Below the pieces are notes generated by a model, which saw only the letters and a program-made list of their open reading frames with translations, did no database searches and was not told where the DNA came from. Source: Gammaproteobacteria bacterium (GTDB taxonomy: Bacteria; Pseudomonadota; Gammaproteobacteria; Ga0077536). Taken from it: 40,860 nucleotides of DNA. Positions within the stretch are counted from its first letter, which is position 1; the number at the start of each line of letters is the position of its first letter. Below, one piece after another: positions 33,510 through 40,806 of this stretch. The stretch lies in contig JAUIFX010000016.1 in the NCBI GenBank assembly GCA_030429865.1, positions 1 through 40,860 on the forward strand, read 5' to 3'. The translations under genes and the position numbers were made by a program.

Positions 33510-34496
33510 ATGCGGCCAGTATCGAGATACGCCACGCGAGGGATCGTTCTGCTTCTCGGGATCGCGATGCTGCCTGTGCAGGCGGCCCAGCTCTATGCCA
33601 ACTCGACGGCGCGCTATGGTTCCGGCAACACCACCCTGGCCGAGGACGCGGTATCCGGGTTTGCCCTGCCGGCCGACGGTTCCACCGGTCTGCAGTCCAT
33701 CAACAATGGCAGCCTCGGCGCCGCGGCGACCGGTAGCGCTTCGCTGTCGAGCAACAGTATCGGTGCCGCATCCGCCTGGGCCGGGACGAGCATCCTGAGT
33801 TCGCCAACGTCGGGTCCCATCTGGACCACGGTCGGGATTGCCGAAGTCACTTTCATCGACACGCTCTCGGTGACCTCCTCGGTATTGGCGCCGGGGACGC
33901 CCGTGACGGTGAATTTCTCACTCGCCGCCACGAGCCTGCTGGCGGCAAACCATTCCGTGAGTCAGGGTGGGACCAACAACCAGGCGCTCGCGGAGGCACG
34001 GGTCAGTGGTTCTGTCACCACCCTGGGTGGGCCCGGTGAGAGTTTCTTCATCAGTTCCGGCGACCATCGCGGGCTGCTCGGCACGAGCGGTTCGCTGCTG
34101 TCGCTTGCCTCCGGCCTGCTCGACCCGTCCACGCCGACGCTCGATTTCAGCATCAACAGCAAAGTCGGCGACGACCTGCAGTTCTTTCTGCGGGTGCGCA
34201 CGAATGCCATCGGCGGCGTTGCGCCACGCAGCGTGACCGGCCCCTTCGGCCCGTTGGTGAATCAGAACGGTGCCGCGAACGCCGCGCTGGGCTTGGCCTT
34301 CGGAGCAACGGCTGCAAGTCCGGACGTTACACTCGCTTCGGAACTCTATGGCGGTAGCTTCCCATTGGCTGCGCTGGCGACGCTGTCGGCAGCGCAGGCG
34401 GGGCAGCCTGTGGTAGCCCCCATCCCGCTACCGCCGGCCGTGCTGTTGCTGATCGCGCCGCTGCTGGGAATCGTTCGGCGCCGTACACGCGACTGA
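33510..34496 (+). CDS. PEP-CTERM-type secreted protein (IPLPP tail)
   Basis: A 328-residue exported protein. The signal peptide (GIVLLLGIAMLPVQAAQ) is followed by a Ser/Gly/Ala-rich beta-sheet body without Cys (GSASLSSNSIGAASAWAG) and no recognised domain. The tail is APIPLPPAVLLLIAPLLGIVRRRTRD, with Ile for the first Val of VPLP. GGGAGA eight bases upstream supports the ATG at 33510; an in-frame ATG at 33477 would add a charged stretch before the signal peptide. The gene starts about 115 bases after the RAYT element, so the element's right end lies in its upstream region and could affect its expression. Confidence 0.86.
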   Translation: MRPVSRYATRGIVLLLGIAMLPVQAAQLYANSTARYGSGNTTLAEDAVSGFALPADGSTGLQSINNGSLGAAATGSASLSSNSIGAASAWAGTSILSSPTSGPIWTTVGIAEVTFIDTLSVTSSVLAPGTPVTVNFSLAATSLLAANHSVSQGGTNNQALAEARVSGSVTTLGGPGESFFISSGDHRGLLGTSGSLLSLASGLLDPSTPTLDFSINSKVGDDLQFFLRVRTNAIGGVAPRSVTGPFGPLVNQNGAANAALGLAFGATAASPDVTLASELYGGSFPLAALATLSAAQAGQPVVAPIPLPPAVLLLIAPLLGIVRRRTRD

Positions 34497-35388
34497 GCGG
34501 CGCCCGTTTGCGGCGATGGCGGACACCAGGCGCAAGGATCCGCGCGGCGTCTTGCCGTTCAGCCCGCGCAAGGCCGGGCCACATACCGTCAGCCACTGGC
34601 ACGGATCGCCGGCGCCCAGCTCATGCTGGACGACGGCGCCCGGCCGTAAGCGGTGCTACCACGGAAAGGGATACCTGGCAGGAATCATGACCATGAAACG
34701 ACTATTCGCGTACATCTCGTAGACCGCCGAGAGGACCAACGAGGTGCCCGTCGCTCGTTCGTCCATCCATCCGCCTCAGCCCCGCCAGCCTGCGCGCCTT
34801 GCCCGCCCCGCAACCCCGCACCAGCGCCCACGGCATCGCCGCCGGATCGACCTTCCGCCGACGACAGGGCATCCCGCTCTCTTTCGCCTGCACTTCCAAC
34901 TCGCGCTGTGCTAGCAGCTGGTCGAGGTCTCCCGGATACGAATAGGCTTGCCACAGGGCACGGCATTACTTCTGCCTCTACTGAGGCGGCGCAACCACGA
35001 ATAATTTTGAGGCCGGTTCTAGACGCCTCCGCTTATCCGAACACGGACGTCGCAACAGGCACCGTGCCTGCTACCGCCCTGTTGCCGTACGGCGGTGCAA
35101 CGCTGGTATGGCGTGCGGATGTTACGTTGCGTGAACTCCCTCCTCGCGTTCGTTCGGCGCGTTGAAATATTTCCCTCGTTCCGTACCATCGTTGGGGTAT
35201 TTCACGTGCACGGACGCTCACGACGACATGGCGAGTCGCCCAGCGATTTCCTCCGACGAGCTGCCCCTGCCATCTCAGCCCCGATTTCGTTCCGGGTTAT
35301 ACCGTCCGCCCCGCCCAGGTGAGCGTCTCATCCGAACGCGTACCCGCCGGGTGTAGGGCTCGCGCGCTGTCAAAGGAGACGCCTTGTC
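34497..35388. other. 892-base region without a clear gene; possible gene remnants
   Basis: This is the longest stretch without a supported gene. At 34687-34722 a ribosome-site-like CAGGAATC is followed by an 11-codon frame, MTMKRLFAYIS and a stop, which looks like the start of a signal peptide cut short. The rest has no frame with a signal peptide or known motif. Codon-like structure is weak and T-rich tracts occur, for example around 35160-35200. I read it as decayed sequence, but I cannot name the parent genes. Confidence 0.4.
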
Positions 35389-36312
35389 ATGAAGACCCCT
35401 GCCTCGACCCGTACGAATCGCGTGCCCGGGAGGCCACTGCTGCCGTCGATGACCGTGTTGGCCGCGACAGCCGCACTGGTCGTCACCGTTACCGCACCTT
35501 CGGCCCAGGCACAGCGACTCGAGCAGGCAGAATACTTGCCGTATGCGTCCAGCCTGGTGAACCTCGATCCGGGCGGTTTCGAAACCTCGCCGGACGGCTT
35601 CCTGTCCAACGCTGGCGAGGCCGAGGTCACCCGGCAAGGCAGCACGGTGCAGGTGAAGGCCGAAGGGCAGACCTTCGGCGGCGCCAACCCGACCGTCATC
35701 GCGCGCGCAGAGGCCCACCTGCTGGCTCGCAACGCTGCACGTTTCTTTACCGCCAGTGCGCACGCGCAGCTGATCTACTGGATCGGGGTCGAGCCGACGC
35801 TGTTCCAGCCAGGGGACCTGTTCGACGTGCCGGTTACCATCTATGGCAACATGTCGGTGCAGGATACCGGGATCCCGTTCGGCGATGGCGGCAGCACCGG
35901 GACGGGCAGCATCGACGTCGGGCGATTCCACTTCGACGATCGCTCGATTCCGCCAGAGAATCGCGTCGGCGATGTATGGGATTTCGACGGCGACTTCACC
36001 ATCCGCACGGGGACCGAGGTGGCGGTCGAGTTGAATGCCTACGCCACGGCCATCGTCGAATCCGCCTCCAATGGCGTTCATCACGCGGTGGCCGAGGTGA
36101 TCGTCGACCCCATCTTCGAATTCAACCAGGCGGCGTACGATCTGATGCGGGCCGACGACCCGTCGCTGCCCGATATCGTCCTCGCTGATTCGTTCAGACT
36201 CGTGGTCGGGCCCGGACTCACACCGGTGCCGGTACCATCGGCGATACTGCTGCTTCTTTCAGCACTGCCCGCAGGCTGGATGGCCATGCGCCCCAGGCGG
36301 TCGTCGCGCTAG
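35389..36312 (+). CDS. PEP-CTERM-type secreted protein (VPVPS tail)
   Basis: A 307-residue exported protein. The N-terminal region is basic (MKTPASTRTNRVPGRPLL), followed by the signal helix MTVLAATAALVVTVTAPSAQAQ. The beta-rich body has no Cys and includes RAEAHLLARNAARFFTASAHAQLIYWIG and GRFHFDDRSIP; no domain is recognised. The tail is TPVPVPSAILLLLSALPAGWMAMRPRRSSR, where the Arg cluster is interrupted (RPRR). AAGGAG ten bases before the ATG supports the start. It is followed, within 170 bases of its stop, by a RAYT-derived repeat. Confidence 0.83.
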   Translation: MKTPASTRTNRVPGRPLLPSMTVLAATAALVVTVTAPSAQAQRLEQAEYLPYASSLVNLDPGGFETSPDGFLSNAGEAEVTRQGSTVQVKAEGQTFGGANPTVIARAEAHLLARNAARFFTASAHAQLIYWIGVEPTLFQPGDLFDVPVTIYGNMSVQDTGIPFGDGGSTGTGSIDVGRFHFDDRSIPPENRVGDVWDFDGDFTIRTGTEVAVELNAYATAIVESASNGVHHAVAEVIVDPIFEFNQAAYDLMRADDPSLPDIVLADSFRLVVGPGLTPVPVPSAILLLLSALPAGWMAMRPRRSSR

Positions 36313-36480
36313 CGAGGGGCGCCATTGCTGCGGCTCGATGCGACTTCGCCGCGTATGCGGGCGATTCCGGCCTCGGCTGTCGCGGCACGCGGCTGACGGA
36401 TTCTCGCCGCGACGCGGCCGGCACGAGATCGACGATGTCGGCCGCTGGCCGTGGCCTGCAACGTACCGGCGGCGGCTGTC

Positions 36481-36723
36481 AAATTCAGTGACAGTTACCG
36501 TATTGCCTAACGTCATTGATTGGGCCGCCTACCTCGCACAGATGCCCGGCGCGGAAACACTGGAGACGATTGCCGGTCACACCCGAACCGGCCGGCCGCT
36601 AGGTGAGGGAGAATTCGTGGCGCACCTCGAGCGGCGCCTGCAGCGGCCATTAGTGCCGCACCGCCGTGGACGTAAGCCAATGGCGCGCGATTGAGAGAAA
36701 TACAGTTACTGTCACCGAATATC
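36481..36723 (+). mobile_element. Internally deleted RAYT derivative
   Basis: This ~243-base element has the left end AAATTCAGTGACAGTTACCG and the right end GAAATACAGTTACTGTCACC. Between them are only a short joint (TAACGTCATTGATTGGG) and the last ~57 codons of a RAYT, read as DWAAYLAQMPGAETLETIAG onward to a stop at 36694. By eye it is roughly 90 percent identical to the end of the complete gene. The catalytic HUH and Tyr regions are missing, so it can only move in trans. The right end is followed by two extra partial copies of TCACCGAATATCCC. Confidence 0.88.
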
Positions 36724-36807
36724 TCGTCACCGAATATCCCTCACCGAATATCCCAGGCACCGAGCGGCCAGCGGGGATGGCGCGCAATCGCTGCCGGGCA
36801 TCGGCAC

Positions 36808-37716
36808 TCAACAATCCTCCCATTCCGGGTGGTCGCCCCAGCGCGCGGCGAGGAAGTCGATGAAGGCGCGCAGGCGGCGCGGCAAACTGCGCGTCTGCGG
36901 GTAGACCGCGTAGACCGCGATGTCGCTCCACTCGTGGCGCGGAAAGACCGGTTCCAGCAGCCCCGCCCGAATGGCCTGGTAGCAGATGAAGCGCGGTTGC
37001 AGGATCACGCCGAGCCCGGCGATGGCCGCTTCGAGCAGGTAGTCGCCGCTGTTCGCGGTGAGCACACCCGGCACGCGCACGCTGCCGTTGGCGCCGCTAC
37101 CGGGTGCGCGGTAGCGCCAGGTGGAGGAGGCGCGGTAGGCGTATTCCAGGGCCTGGTGGCGGGCGAGATCGGCGGGGCGCCGCGGGCGGCCGTGGCGCGC
37201 CCAGTAGGCGGGGCTGGCGGCGACCGCCATCGTCGCGCGGGCAAGCGGGCGCGCGACGAGACGCGAGTCCTGGATCTTCGTGATGCGGATGGCGAGATCG
37301 AAGCCTTCCTCGATGAGATCGATGCGGCGGTCATTGAAGTCGATGTCGAAGCGGATCTGCGGGTGCTCGGCGATGAAGTCGTTGATCGCCGCGCCGAGAT
37401 GCAGGCGCCCGAAGGAGCCGGGCGCAGCGAGCCGGATACGCCCGGACAGCGCCGCCTCCGCGCTGCCGAGTTCGGCTTCCGCCGCCGCGAGTTCGCCGAG
37501 CAGGCGGCTCGCCTCCGCGTAGAAGCGATGGCCGGCATCGGTCAGTGTCATGCGACGCGTGGTGCGGTTGAGCAGCTGCACGCCGAGGCGCGTCTCGAGA
37601 TCGGCGAGACGCCGGCTGACGGCCGACTTCGCGGTATGGCCGAGCGTCGCCGCGCGCGTGATGCTGCCGGCATCGACCACGCGCACAAAATTGCGCATTT
37701 CCTCGAACCTGTCCAT
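36808..37716 (-). CDS. LysR-family transcriptional regulator
   Basis: A 302-residue regulator. The N-terminal winged helix-turn-helix is MRNFVRVVDAGSITRAATLG through AVSRRLADLETRLGVQLLNRTTRRMTLTDAG (residues 7-57). It is followed by the linker helix and a two-lobe effector-binding domain (GRIRLAAPGSFGRLHL; IAVYAVYPQTRSLPRRLRAFIDFLA). Length and architecture are typical. The inducer is not predictable. It is divergent from a 34-aa ORF, and an AT-rich T-N11-A-type box (37749-37763) lies between them, the usual arrangement for autoregulation. The gene lies between two RAYT derivatives and PEP-CTERM genes, and no typical target enzyme is adjacent. Confidence 0.95.
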   Translation of the reverse strand: MDRFEEMRNFVRVVDAGSITRAATLGHTAKSAVSRRLADLETRLGVQLLNRTTRRMTLTDAGHRFYAEASRLLGELAAAEAELGSAEAALSGRIRLAAPGSFGRLHLGAAINDFIAEHPQIRFDIDFNDRRIDLIEEGFDLAIRITKIQDSRLVARPLARATMAVAASPAYWARHGRPRRPADLARHQALEYAYRASSTWRYRAPGSGANGSVRVPGVLTANSGDYLLEAAIAGLGVILQPRFICYQAIRAGLLEPVFPRHEWSDIAVYAVYPQTRSLPRRLRAFIDFLAARWGDHPEWEDC

Positions 37717-37748
37717 TGTTCAGATAACGAGAACAATAATTTGAAAAG

Positions 37749-37763
37749 TTGATTATTTATCAA
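37749..37763. promoter_or_regulatory. LysR-type T-N11-A box
   Basis: TTGATTATTTATCAA is a perfect 5-base inverted repeat with a 5-base AT spacer, matching the T-N11-A pattern of LysR operators. It is located 33 bases upstream of the LysR start and 62 bases before the divergent small ORF. The surrounding ~40 bases are the most AT-rich of this part of the window. Confidence 0.6.
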
Positions 37764-37824
37764 CACGCGGCGCGCTTCCATACTGCATCCCAGGTTCTAC
37801 GCCATCACACGCAAGGAGAAAGCC

Positions 37825-37929
37825 ATGAACGTCGTCAAGCATGCCGCCACCGTCACCGTCCTCAAGCTCATCGGAATCGCTGTCCTCATGCAGGTCGTGG
37901 TCGCCACGACGCCGGGCGTATTGGTCTGA
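37825..37929 (+). CDS. Short ORF, 34 residues, probable small membrane peptide
   Basis: It is not in the ORF track because of its length. The frame reads MNVVKHAATVTVLKLIGIAV and continues LMQVVVATTPGVLV to a TGA; apart from a Lys/His start it is one hydrophobic helix. Support for real translation comes from an excellent ribosome site, AAGGAGAAAGCC, directly before the ATG, and from its place opposite a LysR gene with a LysR-type box in between. It may be a small membrane protein under LysR control, or the surviving 5' end of a longer target gene. I have no functional assignment. Confidence 0.5.
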   Translation: MNVVKHAATVTVLKLIGIAVLMQVVVATTPGVLV

Positions 37930-38055
37930 AGTAGTGCTGCCCGGCGCTCGGCGTCCAGGTTTGTAACTGTGAACCATTTCGGCTTGGCAGTGTTGCCGGG
38001 GAGCGCACGCGCGTGTAGCTTCGCCGCCGACCTACCAGGAGAAAGGGAGTTCGGC

Positions 38056-38718
38056 ATGGCTACCACGTCGGCAAGGGCGCCTGGCGCGCGTTCATCGCGG
38101 TACCTGGCAATCGCCGCGATGCTTTCCATTACTGCGCTGCCAGCATCCGCCACGGTTGTCGAGCTCGATCGCGACGAGTTCGACGATGCCTTCGCCGGGC
38201 GGCAGAGTTTCGTCGACGACTTCGAGTCCTATACGCCGGGACTGCAGGTGGCGCCGCTGAAGCTGTCGAATGGCATTGTCTTCGATAATGTGGCCCCCTT
38301 CATCACGAGCGACGGGGTCAACCAGGCTCTTCTCGGCAACGATTTGCCATTGACCGCACCGCGCCGCTTCATCGCGTTCTCCCCCGACGCAAGCCTCGTC
38401 GGCATGGATGTGCTGGTGGGTGACGACGACGAGTTCGATGTCACCGTCACGTTGACGAGCGGCGAAACCCTGGTCATCGAGGCACGACGTGGCAATGCCT
38501 TCGACGGCTTCTTTGGAATTCTGCTGAGCGGCGGCCTGGTGAGCATAACGTTCGAAAACGTCGGTGGATCTTCCGGACCGGGCAGTGGCGGTGGCGGCAT
38601 CGGCAATTTCGGCTTCGACAACCTCGTCGTCGACGCCATGGCGCCCGTACCCGTGCCTGCCGGAATCCTGCTGTTGACCGCGCCGATCGCGCTAGTCGTG
38701 CGCAATCGTCGGCGCTGA
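38056..38718 (+). CDS. PEP-CTERM-type secreted protein (VPVPA tail)
   Basis: A 220-residue exported protein. The signal peptide (YLAIAAMLSITALPASATV) is followed by DRDEFDDAFAGRQSFVDDFESYTPG, a common opening in secreted proteins with a jelly-roll domain of the PEP-CTERM set. A Gly-rich linker (GGSSGPGSGGGGIGNFGFDN) comes before the tail APVPVPAGILLLTAPIALVVRNRRR. The phrase GFDNLVVD before the tail is typical. GGGAG seven bases before the ATG supports the start at 38056; the track's GTG start at 37969 is unlikely. Ligand and role are unknown. Confidence 0.87.
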   Translation: MATTSARAPGARSSRYLAIAAMLSITALPASATVVELDRDEFDDAFAGRQSFVDDFESYTPGLQVAPLKLSNGIVFDNVAPFITSDGVNQALLGNDLPLTAPRRFIAFSPDASLVGMDVLVGDDDEFDVTVTLTSGETLVIEARRGNAFDGFFGILLSGGLVSITFENVGGSSGPGSGGGGIGNFGFDNLVVDAMAPVPVPAGILLLTAPIALVVRNRRR

Positions 38719-38799
38719 CATCATCGATCGTCGCGTGCAGGCGGGCGGTTATCTCCAGCCCGCTGACAGCGCTGTCGCCATTCTTGCGGAGCCGCCACC

Positions 38800-38979
38800 C
38801 TGCACGTCGGAATCATCGGCGTCGGCCGCATGGGTCACGCTATTGAGCGCAACGTTCTGCAGCGTGGCGGTTTCCCGAGCGCGTTTTACGCGATCGCCGA
38901 CGGCCTCGCGGCAGCACTCGGTGCAGTGGTCGCGCAGGTGACGGTCAGGCTGACCGTCAGGCCTTCGTGCCGGCGTTGA
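38800..38979 (+). pseudogene. Fragment of a 3-hydroxyisobutyrate dehydrogenase-like NAD-binding domain
   Basis: An open frame of 59 codons and a stop, absent from the ORF track, begins LHVGIIGVGRMGHAIERNVLQRGGF. This is the first beta-alpha-beta unit of the 6-phosphogluconate/3-hydroxyisobutyrate dehydrogenase family, with the GxGxxG nucleotide loop. The similarity fades after about 30 residues and a stop follows, so most of the enzyme is missing. No start codon or ribosome site lies in the expected place (CTG where ATG would be). It is best read as a decayed remnant, close to the RAYT-derived repeats at 39.2 kb. Confidence 0.6.
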
Positions 38980-39181
38980 GCCGCGTGTTGCAGCGCTGAG
39001 CGGCCGCGCCCGCGCAGAGTGTCAACGCTTGTGCTCGGGGCTCACGCGCAGCAATCCTCGCGAGCCGCACAATGCGCCGGGCTGGCCGGCTTGGCATGGC
39101 TCCGCTCGCGAGTAGGCTGCCGTCAGCGCTGCGCGCGGCGTCGGAATCGCGGCGCGGCCACGAGTGCACCGGCCAGGCGCG

Positions 39182-39424
39182 AATTCAGTGACAGTTACCG
39201 TATTTCCTAACGTCAGTGATTGGGCCGCCTATCTCGCATAGATGTCCGGCGCGGAAACACGGGAGGCGATCGCCCGTCACACCCGAACCGGTCGGCCGTT
39301 GGGCCACGAAGACTTCGTGGCGCGTCTCGAGCGACGACTACAGCGGCCGATAGCGCCGCAGCGCCGCGGGCGGGATCCGATTGAGCGCGATTGGGGGAAA
39401 TACAGTTACTGTCACCGAATATGC
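39182..39424 (+). mobile_element. Internally deleted RAYT derivative, first unit of a tandem pair
   Basis: It has the same layout as the derivative at 36.5 kb (left end, TAACGTCAGTGATTGGG joint, RAYT C-terminal codons, right end) but comes from a more diverged transposase lineage. The reading frame has an in-frame TAG early (DWAAYLA, stop) and then MSGAETREAIARHTRTGRPL, with GHEDFVARLERR where the complete gene has GEGEFVAHLERR. The original stop is also lost (GATTGGGGG instead of GATTGAGGG). It is nearly identical to the next unit at a period of 239 bases. Confidence 0.87.
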
Positions 39425-39426
39425 CA

Positions 39427-39663
39427 ATGACAGTTACCGTATTTCCTAACGTCAGTGATTGGGCCGCCTACCTCGCATAGATGTCCGGCGCCGAAACACG
39501 GGAGGCGATCGCCCGTCACACCCGAACCGGTCGGCCGTTGGGCCACGAAGACTTCGTGGCGCGTCTCGAGCGACGTCTACAGCGGCCGATAGCACCGCAG
39601 CGCCGCGGGCGGGATCCGATTGAGCGCGATTGGGGGAAATACAGTTACTGTCACCGAATATGC
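39427..39663 (+). mobile_element. Internally deleted RAYT derivative, second unit of the tandem pair
   Basis: This is a head-to-tail copy of the preceding unit, shifted by 239 bases and differing at only a few positions. Its left end is trimmed to ATGACAGTTACCGTATTT, missing the first bases of the left repeat. The right end GAAATACAGTTACTGTCACC is intact and lies 27 bases from the stop of the next PEP-CTERM gene (39690). The tandem arrangement fits either unequal exchange of a single unit or insertion next to an existing end. Confidence 0.87.
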
Positions 39664-39689
39664 ACCGATAACAGTCGCGGAGATCTAGC

Positions 39690-40517
39690 TCATTCACTCA
39701 GCCGCGATCGGCGTCGCCATGCGAGCAGTCCGAGTGCACTCGGCAACAAGACAAGAGGCGGCGCGATGGGCACGGGTGTGAGTCCCGCGACATTGCCGCT
39801 GGTGAACGAGAGGGCCAGGGAGCTGTAGGCATCCGCGTTCGAACCGCGGGTACCGCGAACGCGTAAGCTCGCCCAGATCAGGACTTCGTCACCATCGTCG
39901 AGGGTAAAGGCAAGCGTCTCGGTCGCGCTCTGCGAGCCCAGGTTGAACAGGCCGCGCGCGGCGAAGTCGATGCCGCCGTCGACCAGCAGGCTCGCGTTTG
40001 GATCGAGTGCTACGTTCTCCAGGATGAAGGTCCCGGGATCGATCGAGAAGTCCACCGCCGGCGCGAGGACGACAGCGGCATTGCCGGCGAGCAGCGCGGT
40101 ATCGGCCTGGGCCGCATTGACGCTGCCGTCGATCGCGAGCTGCAGCACGAACTGGCTGTTGTCCGGTCCGTTGTAGATGTATTTCTGCATCGCACCGGCA
40201 TCCGCGACGACCTGGCCGTCGATCGTCGGATACGCCTCAGCGCCGAGTTCGGGCAGCACGAGTCCACTGCCGATGATCTGCGCGCGGCTGCGCCCGTTAC
40301 CTGCCGGCCCGCCGGACAGCGAAGCAAACGCCGAAGTAAAGCCTTCGCCACCATCGCCGTCGAACGATGCGACGGATCCGGGACCGCCGCACAGGGTGGG
40401 GCAGGTCACCGTGAACACACCGGCCTGTGCGGCGACCGTGGCGGCATCGACAGAAAGAGGCAGCCAGCAAACAGCCAGCGCGAGAACTGCAAGACGGCGG
40501 ATTTCGATGATGTTCAC
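39690..40517 (-). CDS. PEP-CTERM-type secreted protein (VPIAPP tail)
   Basis: A 275-residue exported protein. The signal peptide (RRLAVLALAVCWLPLSVDAATV) is followed by a mature N-terminus with a Cys pair (TCPTLCGGPG) and a beta-rich body (GSQSATETLAFTLDDGDEVLIWASLRV). The tail is TPVPIAPPLVLLPSALGLLAWRRRSRLSE, a loose version of the VPLP motif. I prefer the GTG at 40517 (product begins MNIIEIRRLA) because GAGG lies eight bases upstream; the GTG at 40523 in the track is too close to that site. Its upstream side abuts the REP cluster that leads into the second RAYT copy, and its 3' side abuts the derivative pair. Confidence 0.85.
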   Translation of the reverse strand: MNIIEIRRLAVLALAVCWLPLSVDAATVAAQAGVFTVTCPTLCGGPGSVASFDGDGGEGFTSAFASLSGGPAGNGRSRAQIIGSGLVLPELGAEAYPTIDGQVVADAGAMQKYIYNGPDNSQFVLQLAIDGSVNAAQADTALLAGNAAVVLAPAVDFSIDPGTFILENVALDPNASLLVDGGIDFAARGLFNLGSQSATETLAFTLDDGDEVLIWASLRVRGTRGSNADAYSSLALSFTSGNVAGLTPVPIAPPLVLLPSALGLLAWRRRSRLSE

Positions 40518-40636
40518 GGGCACGACCTCACTGTCAGAAGACCCTGTCGACCCTAGACAAGGCGCGCGGCGGCGTTCTGATTGCGGTCAGATCCCGGTGC
40601 AATACTAATGGCGCAATCGCGCTGAACGGCCACGGG

Positions 40637-40806
40637 AAATTCGGTGACAGTTACTAAATTTCGAAATTCAGTGACAGTTACTGTATTTCCCAACGCCTGG
40701 ATGAAGGTGGGTATACCGAATTCGGTGACAGTTACTGAATTTCCAACGCCTGGATGAAGGTGGGTATAGACTGAGCCCGTGCCGCATATCACACGGAGGT
40801 GATGGC
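40637..40806 (+). repeat. Stacked left ends and leader of the second RAYT copy
   Basis: Three left-end copies follow one another: 40637-40661 (end only), 40664-40715 (end plus leader down to GGGTATA), and 40718 onward (end plus the full leader to the gene start). Units two and three are spaced by 54 bases and share CAACGCCTGGATGAAGGTGG. The leader of the last unit is nearly identical to that of the complete element at 32.6 kb. This indicates repeated truncation or insertion at the left end. Confidence 0.87.

Noticed and set aside
39242-39430. 62-aa ORF from the RAYT derivative as an independent gene
   Set aside because: It lacks a ribosome site, follows an in-frame stop and runs through the lost stop into the REP end; reported as part of the mobile element instead.
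39182-39663. CRISPR-like look of regularly spaced palindromic repeats
   Set aside because: Spacing is irregular over the family, the 'spacers' are themselves repeated RAYT coding fragments, and no cas genes are present.
40553-40792. ORF with repeated peptide NTVTVTEF
   Set aside because: It is simply the REP ends read in one frame; similar peptides appear at every repeat cluster.
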